Counted from the first letter of the stretch, positions 1 through 9,292 are shown. The stretch: DNA of 64,000 nucleotides from Reyranella sp. (GCF_004296935.1 NZ_SCVH01000075.1:1-64000), one strand, 5' to 3'. The notes: generated by a model not told the origin, from the letters alone. Translations and numbers: made by a program.

Positions 1-2
1 AC

Positions 3-767
3 GTCGACTATTGGGCCGAGCGCGACAACCTCGCGGAAGCGCTCAAGCCGCCGTTCGTTCTCTTCAACTACGATTCTGACTTCCGCGGTCATGCCGATCT
101 GCTCGACCGCGACGACGTCCGGATCCTCCATCTCATCCGAGATCCGCGCGACGTGCTGATCTCGGCCATGCATTATCATTGCAAGGCGGGCGAGACCTGG
201 TTGCACGAGCCGGTGCCGGGCTACGACGATGTCACCTACCAGCGTCGGTTGAATGCCTTCGCGACACGTCATGAGCAGTACGTGTTCGAAATGGAGAATT
301 CGACCTTCAGCACGCTGCGCGACATGCAGAAGTGGCGTTATGGCCGGCCCAATTGTTTCGAGGCCCGCTACGAGAAGCTGCGGCAGGACACCGAGATGTC
401 CTATTGGTCCGGAGCCATGTCGTTTCTGGGCTTCGATGCGGCCGAGCAGAAGGTCTGCCGCCAGCGCTTCTGGCAGTACAGCCTGTTCGGCAACCTTGGT
501 CGCGGCCACAAGCATGTCCGTTCGGGCGACGTCGCCCAGTGGAAGCGCGAATTCACGCCGCCGCTGGCCGCCGCCTTCCGCTGGAAGTTCCCCCGCCTGC
601 TGCAGTCGCTTGGTTACGAGCCCGACGACCGCTGGGTCGGTCGCGTCCGCGGCCCGCGGCTGAGCCCAAGCCCGGGCCCGGGCGGTCCGGTGTCGCTGCT
701 CAAGCGGATCGCCGGTCGGCCGTGGGAGCGCTTCAAGCTCTCGACCGCGACAAGCGCCAGCCCCTGA
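3..767 (+). CDS. Sulfotransferase family protein (5' end missing)
   Basis: The reading frame is open from the left edge, so the start and the 5'-phosphosulfate loop lie outside the window. What remains shows the 3'-phosphate-binding motif of PAPS sulfotransferases: IRDPRDV with a downstream Ser (RDVLISA), encoded near 140-165. A YEKLRQD segment follows, then a late SGDVAQWKREF stretch like the family's GxxGxWKxxF motif. The predicted role is transfer of sulfate from PAPS to a hydroxyl on a small molecule or glycan; the substrate cannot be read. It converges on the hydroxylase gene, with 5 bases between the stops. Confidence 0.82.
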   Translation, partial: VDYWAERDNLAEALKPPFVLFNYDSDFRGHADLLDRDDVRILHLIRDPRDVLISAMHYHCKAGETWLHEPVPGYDDVTYQRRLNAFATRHEQYVFEMENSTFSTLRDMQKWRYGRPNCFEARYEKLRQDTEMSYWSGAMSFLGFDAAEQKVCRQRFWQYSLFGNLGRGHKHVRSGDVAQWKREFTPPLAAAFRWKFPRLLQSLGYEPDDRWVGRVRGPRLSPSPGPGGPVSLLKRIAGRPWERFKLSTATSASP

Positions 768-772
768 CGGTC

Positions 773-1906
773 CTAGCCGGCCAGCGGCGCCGTCCAGGCG
801 TTGTAGCCATAGACCCAATCGGTTTCCGTGGCGCCCTTGCCCCAGGCGTTCTGGCGTGAGGTGAGTTGCATGCGCGCGGTCCGCTCGGTCCGCGTCGCCT
901 CGTAGCGCTCGAGCGCCGCGCCGACGCCGTCCGGCTCGACGCCGTCGAGGCAGCGCGACAGCACCGCCGCGTCCTCGATTGCCATTGCTGCGCCCTGCGC
1001 CATGTAGGGCGTCATGGGATGGGCGGCGTCACCCAGCAGCACCGCGCGGCCGTCGCCCCAGCGCTCCAGCGGCTCGCGGTCGACCAGTACCCGCTTGTGG
1101 ACGGAGGGACAGGCCGCCAGCACGCGCTGCACCGTGGGATGGAAGCCTTCGAACGCCGTCCGCAGGACGTCGACGTCGCCCTCCGCCGACCATGACTCAA
1201 GGCCGAATTCGGGCTCGGGCTGGCTGGTAACGAAATAGACTTCCGAGCGGTCGGGCTTCACGTAGTACATGACGATGTGGCGGTCCTCGCCCCACCACTT
1301 CGCGCATTCGTCCATCTCGAAGCCCTCCAGCAACTTCGCCGGATAGGTCGTGCGGTAGGCAATGCGTCCGGTGACGTTGAGCATGTCCTCGCCGAACAGG
1401 ATTTTCTTCAACGCCGAATGCACGCCGTCGGCGCCGATCACGGCGTCGGTCTCGGCGTTCGCGCCATTGGCGAAGGCGAGCCGCACGCCACCTGACGTGG
1501 CCTCGACACCGACCAGCCTATGGTCGAGCCGAATGACTTCCGCCGGCACGATGCTGGCCAGCGCCTCATGCAGATCGCCGCGATGGGCCAAAAGATACGG
1601 CGCGCCGTATTTTGCCTCGGCCGCGGAGCCGAAGATCATGTCGAACATGACCTCGCCGGTGCGCCAGTCGCGGTTGTTCCACGAGCGTGGATAGAAGGTC
1701 TGTGCACGCAGGCGCGCCTCCAACCCGAGGCCGCGCAGCACATGCATGGCGTTGCAACCGATCTGGATGCCGGCGCCCACTCGCGCGAACTGCTTCGCCT
1801 GCTCGTAGACCGTGACGTCGAGGCCCTTGAGCCGGAGCGCCGCCGCCGCCGCCAGCCCACCCATGCCCGCGCCGACGATGGCGACGTTCAACTTGCGTTT
1901 GATCAT
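773..1906 (-). CDS. FAD-dependent aromatic hydroxylase, NicC-like
   Basis: A 377-residue group A flavoprotein monooxygenase. It has the N-terminal dinucleotide fold (VGAGMGG, about 11-17), the GADGVH motif (158-163) and the FAD ribityl motif GDAAHPMTPYMAQG (about 292-305). The segment KWWGEDRHIVMYY and the C-terminal WVYGY closely resemble what I remember of 6-hydroxynicotinate 3-monooxygenase (NicC), which hydroxylates and decarboxylates a pyridine acid with NADH and O2. No other nicotinate gene is visible, so the substrate may differ (salicylate-type acids are the alternative). It is the last gene of a four-gene minus-strand run, 19 bases after the PRISE-type reductase. Confidence 0.85.
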   Translation of the reverse strand: MIKRKLNVAIVGAGMGGLAAAAALRLKGLDVTVYEQAKQFARVGAGIQIGCNAMHVLRGLGLEARLRAQTFYPRSWNNRDWRTGEVMFDMIFGSAAEAKYGAPYLLAHRGDLHEALASIVPAEVIRLDHRLVGVEATSGGVRLAFANGANAETDAVIGADGVHSALKKILFGEDMLNVTGRIAYRTTYPAKLLEGFEMDECAKWWGEDRHIVMYYVKPDRSEVYFVTSQPEPEFGLESWSAEGDVDVLRTAFEGFHPTVQRVLAACPSVHKRVLVDREPLERWGDGRAVLLGDAAHPMTPYMAQGAAMAIEDAAVLSRCLDGVEPDGVGAALERYEATRTERTARMQLTSRQNAWGKGATETDWVYGYNAWTAPLAG

Positions 1907-1925
1907 GCCCGGAAAGATACGATCC

Positions 1926-3017
1926 CTACGGCGGCGGCAACAGCCTCTTTGCCTGCATTTCGGCGAAGCATTTTCGGAACATCGTCTCGGTGTCCATCAC
2001 CTCGGTGAACCCCGCTTGCATCAGCTTGATGGTCGAGACGAGTGCGGCCGGGCCGGGTCGGTCGCGGCCAAAACCCATCGTGTAGTCGGCGTACTCGAAT
2101 GAAAGGCCGACGAAATCCTTCAAGGTGCCCGACTTGAGCCCGTGCGCGGCGCGGATCTCCACCCACTCGGGCTCGCATGGCCGGATCTCCCGATCGAGCG
2201 CCAGCGGCACGTGATCGCCGACCGCAAAGCCCAGCGCGTCGGCGATGGCGGGCCAGACGTTGGGCCACACGAACACGTCGCCGTTGGTGACGTTGAAGAT
2301 CTCGTTGCGCGCCGCTTCAGCCTGCCCGGCCCAGCCGATGCAGCGCGCCAGCAGGTCGGCATCAACGGCCTGCGCCACGCGGCCGACGCCACCGGGATAA
2401 TCCAGCCGGGACTTGCCAGCGCGTCTCTGCATCGCCGCATAGACGCCCAAGGCCGGAATTACGTTCATGGCACTGCCTACGGAATCGCCCACGATCAGCA
2501 CCGGCCGCAGGATCGACCAGCTCCATGCCTTGCCCGTTTGCGCCTCTCGGACGAGGCGCTCCTGGTTCCAGTAGAAATTCGGCTGTTCGTGCATCTCCGA
2601 GCGGTTCTCGCGCGCCGGCACCATGAGTGGGCGGACATGCACGCCATACGCCTTGGTGCCCTGCAGCAGCGTCACGTGGCGCAGCCCCGGCGCCGCGCGT
2701 TCGAGCGGCCCGAACAGGTTCCTGAGCATCAGGTCGTTGATCCGGATCTGCTCCTCTTCCTGCCAGCCCGCGACCAGCCCCGGCCTTTCATGGAGCGCGG
2801 CATAGACGAGGTGCGTGACATCCGCGAGCTCCGGGGTGAACTCGGCGCACGCCGCGGCGTCCGTGAGATCGAGGGGCAGCCAGCGCGCGCCATGCGTTTC
2901 GTCCGGCCGTCGGCGCGAGACGGCGATCACCTCGCAACCCTTCTCGGCCGAGAAGTGCTTCATTGCGGCATGGCCGACGAGGCCGGTGGCGCCGGCGATC
3001 AGGACTTTTCTGACCAC
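1926..3017 (-). CDS. PRISE-type SDR reductase (progesterone 5-beta-reductase/iridoid synthase-like)
   Basis: A 363-residue extended short-chain dehydrogenase. The NADP-binding GATGLVG is at 9-15. Instead of the usual YxxxK it shows the PRISE pair: Lys in QGTKAYG (K122) and Tyr in NFYW (Y149). Family members reduce activated C=C bonds of enones with NADPH. Translation begins at GTG, whose first G is the last base of the kinase stop codon (TAGTG), so it is probably translationally coupled to the kinase. Placement between a sensor kinase and an aromatic hydroxylase suggests an inducible pathway for a cyclic or enone compound; that is inference. Confidence 0.83.
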   Translation of the reverse strand: MVRKVLIAGATGLVGHAAMKHFSAEKGCEVIAVSRRRPDETHGARWLPLDLTDAAACAEFTPELADVTHLVYAALHERPGLVAGWQEEEQIRINDLMLRNLFGPLERAAPGLRHVTLLQGTKAYGVHVRPLMVPARENRSEMHEQPNFYWNQERLVREAQTGKAWSWSILRPVLIVGDSVGSAMNVIPALGVYAAMQRRAGKSRLDYPGGVGRVAQAVDADLLARCIGWAGQAEAARNEIFNVTNGDVFVWPNVWPAIADALGFAVGDHVPLALDREIRPCEPEWVEIRAAHGLKSGTLKDFVGLSFEYADYTMGFGRDRPGPAALVSTIKLMQAGFTEVMDTETMFRKCFAEMQAKRLLPPP

Positions 3018-5572
3018 TACTGGCTCGGCAACACGATCTCGAAGCGGGCACCGCCCTTGGCACGATTGGCGGCGGTTATGCGGCCGCCCATCTCCTCCAG
3101 GATGCGGCGGCAGATGCGCAACCCGAGGCCGGTTCCCTTGCCGCTCGGCTTGGTCGTGACGAAGGAATTGAAGAGCCTGGGCAGGATCTCGGCGGAAATG
3201 CCATGCCCTGAATCCTCGACGGCGATCCGCACGAAGGTGCGACCGTCCTTCTGCAGCGTCTCTGTGGCGATCGAGATGGTGCCGCCGCCGGCATCGCGGG
3301 CATTGTTGATGAGGTTGACCAGCACCTGTCCTAGTCGCCCGACGTCGCCCACGACCGAAGGCAGCTGCCCGTCGAGCCGCTCCGACAGCGTCATGCCGGC
3401 CTCGCGCACGCCGTGGCCGGTGAGGTCGATGGCGCGGCGGACCGCCTCGTTCGGATCGAATGGCTCGGGCGTGTCGGATGAGGTGCCGCGCACGAAGGCA
3501 CGCAGGTCGCCGATGATGCGGCTGGCCTGCTCGACCTGCTGGTTGATGCGCTCGAGCTTGCCCTGCACGACTGTCGCGTCCGCCGGGCCGCCGCGCTCCG
3601 GTGCTTGGGCGAGCGCATCGAGCGCCGAGGCGCAGGCGATGTTGATGACCTGCAGCGGCTGGCTGATCTCGTGCGCCATGGTGCCGGCCATCTCGCCCAC
3701 GGTGGCGAAGCGCTCGGCGTTGTAGAGCGCCTGTTCGGCCTCGCGGCGTTCGGTGTCGTCGACGCCCAGCAGGACGATGCTGCTCACCGCGCCGTCGGCA
3801 TCGGTGGCCGGCGTGGCGGTGACCGCGATCAGCCGCTCACGGCCTGAACTATCCGGCCTTTTCAACACGAACCGCGAGCGCTTGGTGCGTTCGGGGTTGA
3901 GCGGGCAGGGCAGGATTTCCTGCAACGGACGGCCCACCGCATCTGCAGCGGCGATGCCGGTGAGGGCGGTGAAGCCGCCGTTGACCATGACCACGTTGAG
4001 GGCGCGGTCGACCAGCACCATCAGCGCACCGCCCGATTCGACAACCGAGCGCAGCCGGGCCATCTCCGACTCGAGCCGGCGCTCGAGTTGTACCCGCTCC
4101 TCTACGTCGCGGATCACGCCGGTGCTGACCACCTGTCCCTGCTCGTCGAGCCAGCGGCGTGCCCGCACCTCGACGGTGCGCACCGCACCGCCCGCCGTGA
4201 TCATCGAGAAGCGGGCAAAGGTGCCGGGATCCTTTGGATCGTATTGCCGGGTGGTCTGGCTCCGCACCCGCTCCACCGAGTCAGGCGCAATGAGCTCGAG
4301 GAAGTGGGTGCCGACGAATTTCTCCGGCGGCATGCCGAACAGGTCGGCGACGGCGGCGTTGACGAAGGTGAACTTGCCGGTCTCGACGTCGAGCGTGTAG
4401 GCCACGTCGACCATCGAATCGACCAGGGACTGGTAGCGCGCACGGGCATGTTCCTGCTCGGCGCGCGCCTTCTCCAGTGCGAACTCGTGCCGCTTGATAT
4501 CGGTGACGTCGACCCGGAGCCCGACCGTGAGGCCACTCGCCGTGCCCTTCTCCGACCAGTCGAACCACCGCCCGTCGTCCGACTGGCGCGTGCGCTCGGT
4601 GGTCTTGGTGCGGAAGCGCGCGATCCATTCCTCGACCGGCTGCGGTCCCAGGCCGGCCGCCTCGAGCGCGCGGGCCGAGTCGTGCGCCAGTTCCGAGTAG
4701 GTCCGGCCGATCGCGTCGGGCCTTCGGAGCGCCGGCGTCAGCGTCCTGGCCACCGAATTGCACAGGATCAGGCGCTCGCTGGCGTCGTAGACGACGATGC
4801 CTGCCGACAGCGCCTCGACGACCTCGTTCAGCATATCGCGCGAGCCGCCGGCCTGTCGTGCAGCTTCTGCGGCGAGGCGCCATTGCGCGTGGTAGTCCAT
4901 AGACGTGCGGCCGACCAGCAGGATGAGGACGAGCCCGGCGCAGACGAAGCCCGTGGTGCTGAGCGTCAGCACCAGCAGCGCCTCGGAGTAGTCGTCGACC
5001 AGTCGACCGAACATGTCATCGGCGGCGCGTGTCGTCGACAGGCTGAGCTCGGTGATCTGGTCCCTGAGTTGGAGGAGTTCGCGCAATATGACGGCGTCGA
5101 TCGGCCTGCGTTGGGTTTCGAAGGCGCGGATTTCCTGGCCCACCCGGTCGCTGAACTCCTGCTGCGCCGCGCAGGTGTCGGCCAGCGCCGTCCGCGGCGA
5201 AACCTCGAAATCGCGGCACACCGTGGCGAGCGACTCTGTGAAATGGCGCCACGGCTCGCCGGCGACCGGTGCGGTACCGGCGCCCTGACCGGCGGCAGAA
5301 CTGGCCAGAATGCCCCGCATCAGCAGGCGGCTCGCATTGTCGAGCGCCAGGATTTCGCGCGCCTGGCGGCGCTGCGGGTCAACGTCGGAGCGGTGGAGCG
5401 ACAGCGCGATATCGGCGAACGCCACGACGCAGCAGATCACGCCGACGATGCCGGCGAAGGTGGCCCACAGCACGCCGCGCGTTCCCAGGGCGAGGCGCGC
5501 CTGGCTCGGGAAGGAACGCAGCAGGTCGACGAAGTTCGGCGCCCCCGGCCGTGCGAGCTCGCTCGATGCCAT
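3017..5572 (-). CDS. Membrane sensor histidine kinase with three PAS-like domains
   Basis: An 851-residue protein. A transmembrane helix lies near 35-57, a periplasmic domain of about 150 residues follows, and a second helix lies near 205-225. Three PAS-like segments come next (about 250-360, 375-495 and 500-610). The H-box HEISQPLQ puts the phospho-His near residue 634. Then come the N-box (NLINNARDA), G1 (DSGHGI), F (FNSFVTTK) and G2 (GKGTGLGL) of the HATPase. The layout matches FixL/DctB-like kinases. It lies 68 bases downstream of a lone receiver protein, its likely partner, and shares one base with the downstream reductase gene. Confidence 0.92.
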   Translation of the reverse strand: MASSELARPGAPNFVDLLRSFPSQARLALGTRGVLWATFAGIVGVICCVVAFADIALSLHRSDVDPQRRQAREILALDNASRLLMRGILASSAAGQGAGTAPVAGEPWRHFTESLATVCRDFEVSPRTALADTCAAQQEFSDRVGQEIRAFETQRRPIDAVILRELLQLRDQITELSLSTTRAADDMFGRLVDDYSEALLVLTLSTTGFVCAGLVLILLVGRTSMDYHAQWRLAAEAARQAGGSRDMLNEVVEALSAGIVVYDASERLILCNSVARTLTPALRRPDAIGRTYSELAHDSARALEAAGLGPQPVEEWIARFRTKTTERTRQSDDGRWFDWSEKGTASGLTVGLRVDVTDIKRHEFALEKARAEQEHARARYQSLVDSMVDVAYTLDVETGKFTFVNAAVADLFGMPPEKFVGTHFLELIAPDSVERVRSQTTRQYDPKDPGTFARFSMITAGGAVRTVEVRARRWLDEQGQVVSTGVIRDVEERVQLERRLESEMARLRSVVESGGALMVLVDRALNVVMVNGGFTALTGIAAADAVGRPLQEILPCPLNPERTKRSRFVLKRPDSSGRERLIAVTATPATDADGAVSSIVLLGVDDTERREAEQALYNAERFATVGEMAGTMAHEISQPLQVINIACASALDALAQAPERGGPADATVVQGKLERINQQVEQASRIIGDLRAFVRGTSSDTPEPFDPNEAVRRAIDLTGHGVREAGMTLSERLDGQLPSVVGDVGRLGQVLVNLINNARDAGGGTISIATETLQKDGRTFVRIAVEDSGHGISAEILPRLFNSFVTTKPSGKGTGLGLRICRRILEEMGGRITAANRAKGGARFEIVLPSQ

Positions 5573-5640
5573 GATCAGCCCCCGGTGTTTTCCGCGTATT
5601 TTCTTGCCCGCACCATGCTGGACCGGGTGGGCCGACGACG

Positions 5641-6201
5641 CTAGTCGTCGGGGCGGCGGGTCCCACCCGTGCCGGTCGACAGCCAGCCCTTCGGCCGAGG
5701 GGCCGTCTGGCCCTTCGAGCTCTCCATGACCAGTTTCACCACCGCCTGGCGGAGCGGGCCGAGCGGCACCGGCTTGTTCACGAAAATGGTGATGCCAAGT
5801 GCCTGCAGGGTCTCCTCGGAGAGCCCGTCGATGCGTCCCGACATGATGAGGATGGCGGCCGACGGCAGCAGTGCGCGGATCGCTTCTGCGAGTTGCACGC
5901 CCGTCATGTCCGGGAGGTTGTAGTCGAGCAGCACCACCCGGGGCTCGAATTTATTGGCGCTGTGAAGCGCCGCCGCCGCATCGAATGCCGTCTCGACGAC
6001 AAGATTCGCGTGGCGGAGATAGTCCGCCATTTCGAGGCATTGGATGGTGCTGTCCTCGACGATGAGGACGTCGCACCGCGCGTTTGCGGCGATGATGGAC
6101 TCCCGCCTGAGGTGTTGCAGATGCACTATAGCCGAATTCACGACGACTTTGCGGCATATCAGGCAGACGTCAACGGCCCGCGAGACGACGACAATTCGCA
6201 T
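5641..6201 (-). CDS. Single-domain response regulator (receiver only)
   Basis: A receiver domain with the acidic pair in LIVEDS (E49, D50), the phosphoacceptor Asp in LLDYNLPDM (D93) and the conserved Lys in VNKPVPLG (K143). No output domain follows; the tail is a low-complexity segment rich in Gly, Arg and Thr. The first 40 residues precede the domain and are weakly supported. GTG codons at residues 21 (6141) or 26 are plausible truer starts, and none has a clear ribosome site. It is first in the run with the histidine kinase, so it probably relays or buffers that kinase's phosphate, as CheY-like proteins do. Confidence 0.85.
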   Translation of the reverse strand: MRIVVVSRAVDVCLICRKVVVNSAIVHLQHLRRESIIAANARCDVLIVEDSTIQCLEMADYLRHANLVVETAFDAAAALHSANKFEPRVVLLDYNLPDMTGVQLAEAIRALLPSAAILIMSGRIDGLSEETLQALGITIFVNKPVPLGPLRQAVVKLVMESSKGQTAPRPKGWLSTGTGGTRRPDD

Positions 6202-6299
6202 TCACGAAGCAATCAGCCGCCACCGCGGCAAATCGGGAAGGGAGCCTCGCAGGACTCCCCTCGATACCTGTTCGCGACCCGTTGTCCGAACGCTGCCGG

Positions 6300-6848
6300 C
6301 TAGTAGCGGCTCTCGCGCATCGGGATGATCTGGCCGCTCGCATTGATCCGGTTGCCCTGCGAATCGTAGCGGTTGCCGAATTCGTCGCGCGTCACTGTCG
6401 CTGCCGGGTAGTAGGCCGGCGCGGGCTGGCCCGCGAGGCGGTAACCGTTGGCGTCGACGCGATAGCCCTGAGCATCGACCCGATAGGCCGGAGCGGCGGC
6501 GGAGTCGCGGTAGGCGCGGGCCTCGGTCTCGCGGGCGACGCAGCGGTCGTAGGGCGCCGTGCCGGCGGTAAGGCCATAGGAGTGGCAGGCGTTCCGCGAA
6601 TCGGCGACGACGAGCGAGGGCGCATAGCCCGGCGTTGCGCGATAGTTGAGGCGGGCCTGCTGCTCGGCAGTCACGCAGCGGCTGTAGGCCCACGTGTTGG
6701 GCACGAAGCCATAGTCGACACAGGCCTGGTTGGACGAGGCATAGATGCCGCTACCGGTGGCGGCGCTGATGTTTCTGTTCTCGTAGGGGCTCGAGCAGGC
6801 GGCCGAGAACAGGCCGACCGAAACGGTGGCGAGGAGATGGAGGCGCAT
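6300..6848 (-). CDS. Repeat-containing lipoprotein, function unknown
   Basis: The start at 6848 was chosen because it gives a lipoprotein signal (hydrophobic stretch, then SAAC with Cys at residue 18) and has GGGA upstream. The open frame extends further 5' without a signal. The mature 182-residue precursor carries two copies of a Cys-bounded motif: CVDYGFVPNTWAYSRCV (43-59) and CHSYGLTAGTAPYDRCV (88-104), each with Cys residues 15 apart. A C-terminal tract follows with degenerate YRxDAxGYR and RYDSQGNR units. A lipid-anchored envelope protein with two disulfide-bonded modules is likely. The regulator gene operon starts 98 bases downstream. Confidence 0.72.
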   Translation of the reverse strand: MRLHLLATVSVGLFSAACSSPYENRNISAATGSGIYASSNQACVDYGFVPNTWAYSRCVTAEQQARLNYRATPGYAPSLVVADSRNACHSYGLTAGTAPYDRCVARETEARAYRDSAAAPAYRVDAQGYRVDANGYRLAGQPAPAYYPAATVTRDEFGNRYDSQGNRINASGQIIPMRESRY

Positions 6849-6937
6849 GGGAGTTCCCTTGTGAAAGACGGTCCGCTGGTAAGGCGGGCGTTTCGTTAAC
6901 GCCGGGTCTTCCAAAGGGTTGCGGTGGCCGCCTCCGT

Positions 6938-7237
6938 CTATTCTCGCGACAGCATCTCCGCCGCGAGATTGTCCCACTCCTCTTCCAGCGAGAGGACAGG
7001 AAGGGGTCGACCGACGCGCCGGTACCACCAGCCGGCGTTGCTCATGTCACCTTCCTGGCGATGCAGGTGCGCGTGCACCCGGTCGCAGTCGGGCTCGCCT
7101 TCGTGGCTCTGGACGCACTCATGCGCCCGACCCCAATCGCCCCGACGCGCCCACCACAGCGCCTGCAGTGCAGGCCCGAGGTCGCCCGGCGGCGCCGCCT
7201 GGGACACGCTGCTTCGGAAGGCATCGATTGTCGTCAT
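6938..7237 (-). CDS. Small conserved hypothetical protein
   Basis: A 99-residue soluble protein rich in Trp and His, with a central segment RGDWGRAHECVQSHEGEPDC, then VHAHLHRQEGD and NAGWWYRRVGR. I remember near-identical segments in many alphaproteobacterial hypothetical proteins, which supports it as a real gene, but I know no assigned function. The His and Cys residues could bind a metal (speculative). No signal peptide or membrane segment. It lies between a Bug receptor and the lipoprotein gene, all on the minus strand, with about 90-110 bases on either side. Confidence 0.72.
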   Translation of the reverse strand: MTTIDAFRSSVSQAAPPGDLGPALQALWWARRGDWGRAHECVQSHEGEPDCDRVHAHLHRQEGDMSNAGWWYRRVGRPLPVLSLEEEWDNLAAEMLSRE

Positions 7238-7345
7238 GGTCGTGCGGCCCTGTTCCTGGAACGATCCTCGATACGATGGTCATTGCGATTCTACCAAGCT
7301 TGTCATGCCTGCAGCTACCTCACGCCAGCAATGACAAAAAAGTCC

Positions 7346-8329
7346 TCACTCCACCCGTGCGCCCGACGCCTTGATGATCGGCGCCAGCCTGGCTTCGTTG
7401 TCGGCGCGGAACTTGGCGGCGTCGGCCGGGCCGAGCCACAGCGGCGTGCCGCCCTGGGCGAGGAAGGTCGCCTTCACCTTCTCGCTCTCCAACGCCTTCC
7501 TGGTCAGCGCGGCGCACTTCTCGACCATGGCCGGCGGCAGGCCGGCCGGGCCGCAGATGCCGCCCCATGAGGTGATCTCGAAGCCGGGCAGGAACTTCGA
7601 CATGGGTTGGATCTCGGGCAACAGCGGGCTGGGTTCGCGCGAGGTGACGGCCAGTGGCCGGACCTTGCCGGCACGCACCTGGGCGATGATACCGGGCAGG
7701 TTGTCGTAGACCATGTCGATCTGGCCCGCGAGCAGGTCCTGCAACGCCGGTGCGCCGCCGCGGTAGGGCACGTGCACCATGTTGAGTCCGGCCATCTGCT
7801 TCAGCATCTCGCCACAGAGATGCGGGCTGGTGCCCTGGCCGCCCGAGCCGAAGGTGTACTTGCCGGGCGAGGCTTTCACGAACGCGATCAACTCGGGCAC
7901 CGTCGTGGGCGGCAGGCCGAGTCTCACCGCCAGCAGGTTGGGCACCTGCCACAGCATCGAGACGGCGGTGAAGTCCTTGGCCGCGTCGAACGGCAGCTTG
8001 GCGTAGAGCGTGGGCGCGATGGCGTGCGAGGCGATGGTGTAGAGGCCGAGCGTGTAGCCATCGGGCGCTGACTTGGCGAGCAGGTCGGCGCCGACATTGC
8101 CGCCCATGCCGCCCTTGTTCTCGACCACGAACTGCTGGCCGGTGAGCTCGGAGAGTTCCTGGCAGACGACGCGGCTCAGCACGTCGGTCGCGCCGCCAGG
8201 CGGGAAGTGGTTGATGTAGCGTACCGACTTGCTCGGCCAGTCGGCCTGCGCGCGGGCGACGCCCGAAGCGATCATCGGGGCCAAGGAAAGAGCGAACGCA
8301 CGCCTGCGCGAAAGCCGAAGCTTGATCAT
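7346..8329 (-). CDS. Bug/TctC-family periplasmic solute receptor
   Basis: A 327-residue precursor. Its Arg-rich N-terminus (SRRRAFALSLAPMIASGVARA) is a Sec or weak Tat signal cleaved near residue 28. The mature part begins with the family's WPSKSVRYINHFPPGGATDVLSR-type loop, which binds carboxylate groups, followed by ENKGGMGGNVGADLLAK. Bug proteins capture organic acids for tripartite tricarboxylate (TTT) transporters. No TctA or TctB membrane gene is present, so this is an orphan receptor, as is common in bacteria with many Bug genes. A close paralogue lies at 9564-10577. Confidence 0.9.
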   Translation of the reverse strand: MIKLRLSRRRAFALSLAPMIASGVARAQADWPSKSVRYINHFPPGGATDVLSRVVCQELSELTGQQFVVENKGGMGGNVGADLLAKSAPDGYTLGLYTIASHAIAPTLYAKLPFDAAKDFTAVSMLWQVPNLLAVRLGLPPTTVPELIAFVKASPGKYTFGSGGQGTSPHLCGEMLKQMAGLNMVHVPYRGGAPALQDLLAGQIDMVYDNLPGIIAQVRAGKVRPLAVTSREPSPLLPEIQPMSKFLPGFEITSWGGICGPAGLPPAMVEKCAALTRKALESEKVKATFLAQGGTPLWLGPADAAKFRADNEARLAPIIKASGARVE

Positions 8330-8460
8330 AGCGAGCCTCCCAATCGTTTCTTTGTTGGGGGCATCCTACGCCGCTTCTACTGCCATGCAGAATCAAATTC
8401 CGCCAGGGACGTGCGCTGCCTTCACCTTGTCGCGGCGCGGGCGAGATGTCCGATGGGTCG

Positions 8461-9156
8461 CTACACGCCCATGTTCACGCTGGGTGGGGCCGGGCGCAGG
8501 TGGTTCTTCACGGCCTTCACGCCCGGGACATTCTCTGCGGCGACGCGAAAGGCCTTGGAGACGATGTCGCTGGCGACGAAACCCCAGAGATGGACGACGC
8601 CGGCATTCACAACCACGTTGGTTGGCCAGGCCGACGACAGGCCGTCCTTGGCCAGTTCGGCAACGACCGCGCGGCGTGTCTCCTCGTCCGAGTGCTGCGG
8701 CGCATCGCCGGCAGGCTCCCGGGAAAGCAGGGCCTGAAGCAGGTTTGCACGGCTGACGATGCCAACGATCCGGCCGTCGCGAAGGATGGGAACACGCTTG
8801 ATGGAATGCTTGTGCATCAGCTTCGCCAGCTCGCCGATCTTGGTATCTTCCGTGGCCGTCACGACGTTCTTCGTCATGACGTCGGTAACCCTGTGGGAAT
8901 GCGACCGGACGTAGTTGCCTGCGGTCACGGCATCGTCGGTGAAAAGACGCTGCAACCAGGATTTGTCGGGGCTCGTGCCGATCTCGGCGCGACACATCAG
9001 ATCGGCTTCGCTCACGATCCCGACCATCTTTCCCGATCCATCGACAACCGGCGCCGCGCTGACGCCGGCGGTAACGAGCAACTCAGCAGCGTCGAAGATC
9101 GACGCGTCGGCCGCCAAGGCATAGACGAACTCGGACATCACATGTTTGGCGCGCAT
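8461..9156 (-). CDS. CBS-pair protein with C-terminal BON domain
   Basis: The start at 9156 was chosen because GGAGG sits 6 bases upstream; an earlier in-frame ATG at 9180 has no such site. The 231-residue product has two CBS motifs (about 1-60 with VMSEFVYALAADASIFDAA, and 85-150 with DVMTKNVVTATEDTKIGELA). A BON-like segment near 165-231 follows (VVVNAGVVHLWGFV...AENVPGVKAVKNHL). CBS pairs bind adenine nucleotides; BON domains are usually linked to membranes or lipids. An energy- or stress-sensing role is family knowledge; the partner is unknown. No membrane segment is present. Confidence 0.88.
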   Translation of the reverse strand: MRAKHVMSEFVYALAADASIFDAAELLVTAGVSAAPVVDGSGKMVGIVSEADLMCRAEIGTSPDKSWLQRLFTDDAVTAGNYVRSHSHRVTDVMTKNVVTATEDTKIGELAKLMHKHSIKRVPILRDGRIVGIVSRANLLQALLSREPAGDAPQHSDEETRRAVVAELAKDGLSSAWPTNVVVNAGVVHLWGFVASDIVSKAFRVAAENVPGVKAVKNHLRPAPPSVNMGV

Positions 9157-9292
9157 CGCGATCCTCCAGCCATGAGCCATGGGATTGGCAGTTGAGGGGA
9201 TTGGCAGTTGAGCGTCCAGCTTGCTCTTTCTGCGCCTGCTGTCTTTTGCGCCAGATCAAGGAACAGGGCGACGACGCTGGCAGATGGCTGCT

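Noticed and set aside
2142-3725. Plus-strand frame across the reductase and kinase genes
   Set aside because: Antisense to two genes with intact catalytic motifs.
7300-7337. TTGTCAT/ATGACAA inverted repeat with A run
   Set aside because: The loop is 24 bases and the T run is on the wrong side for the minus-strand genes to use as a terminator.
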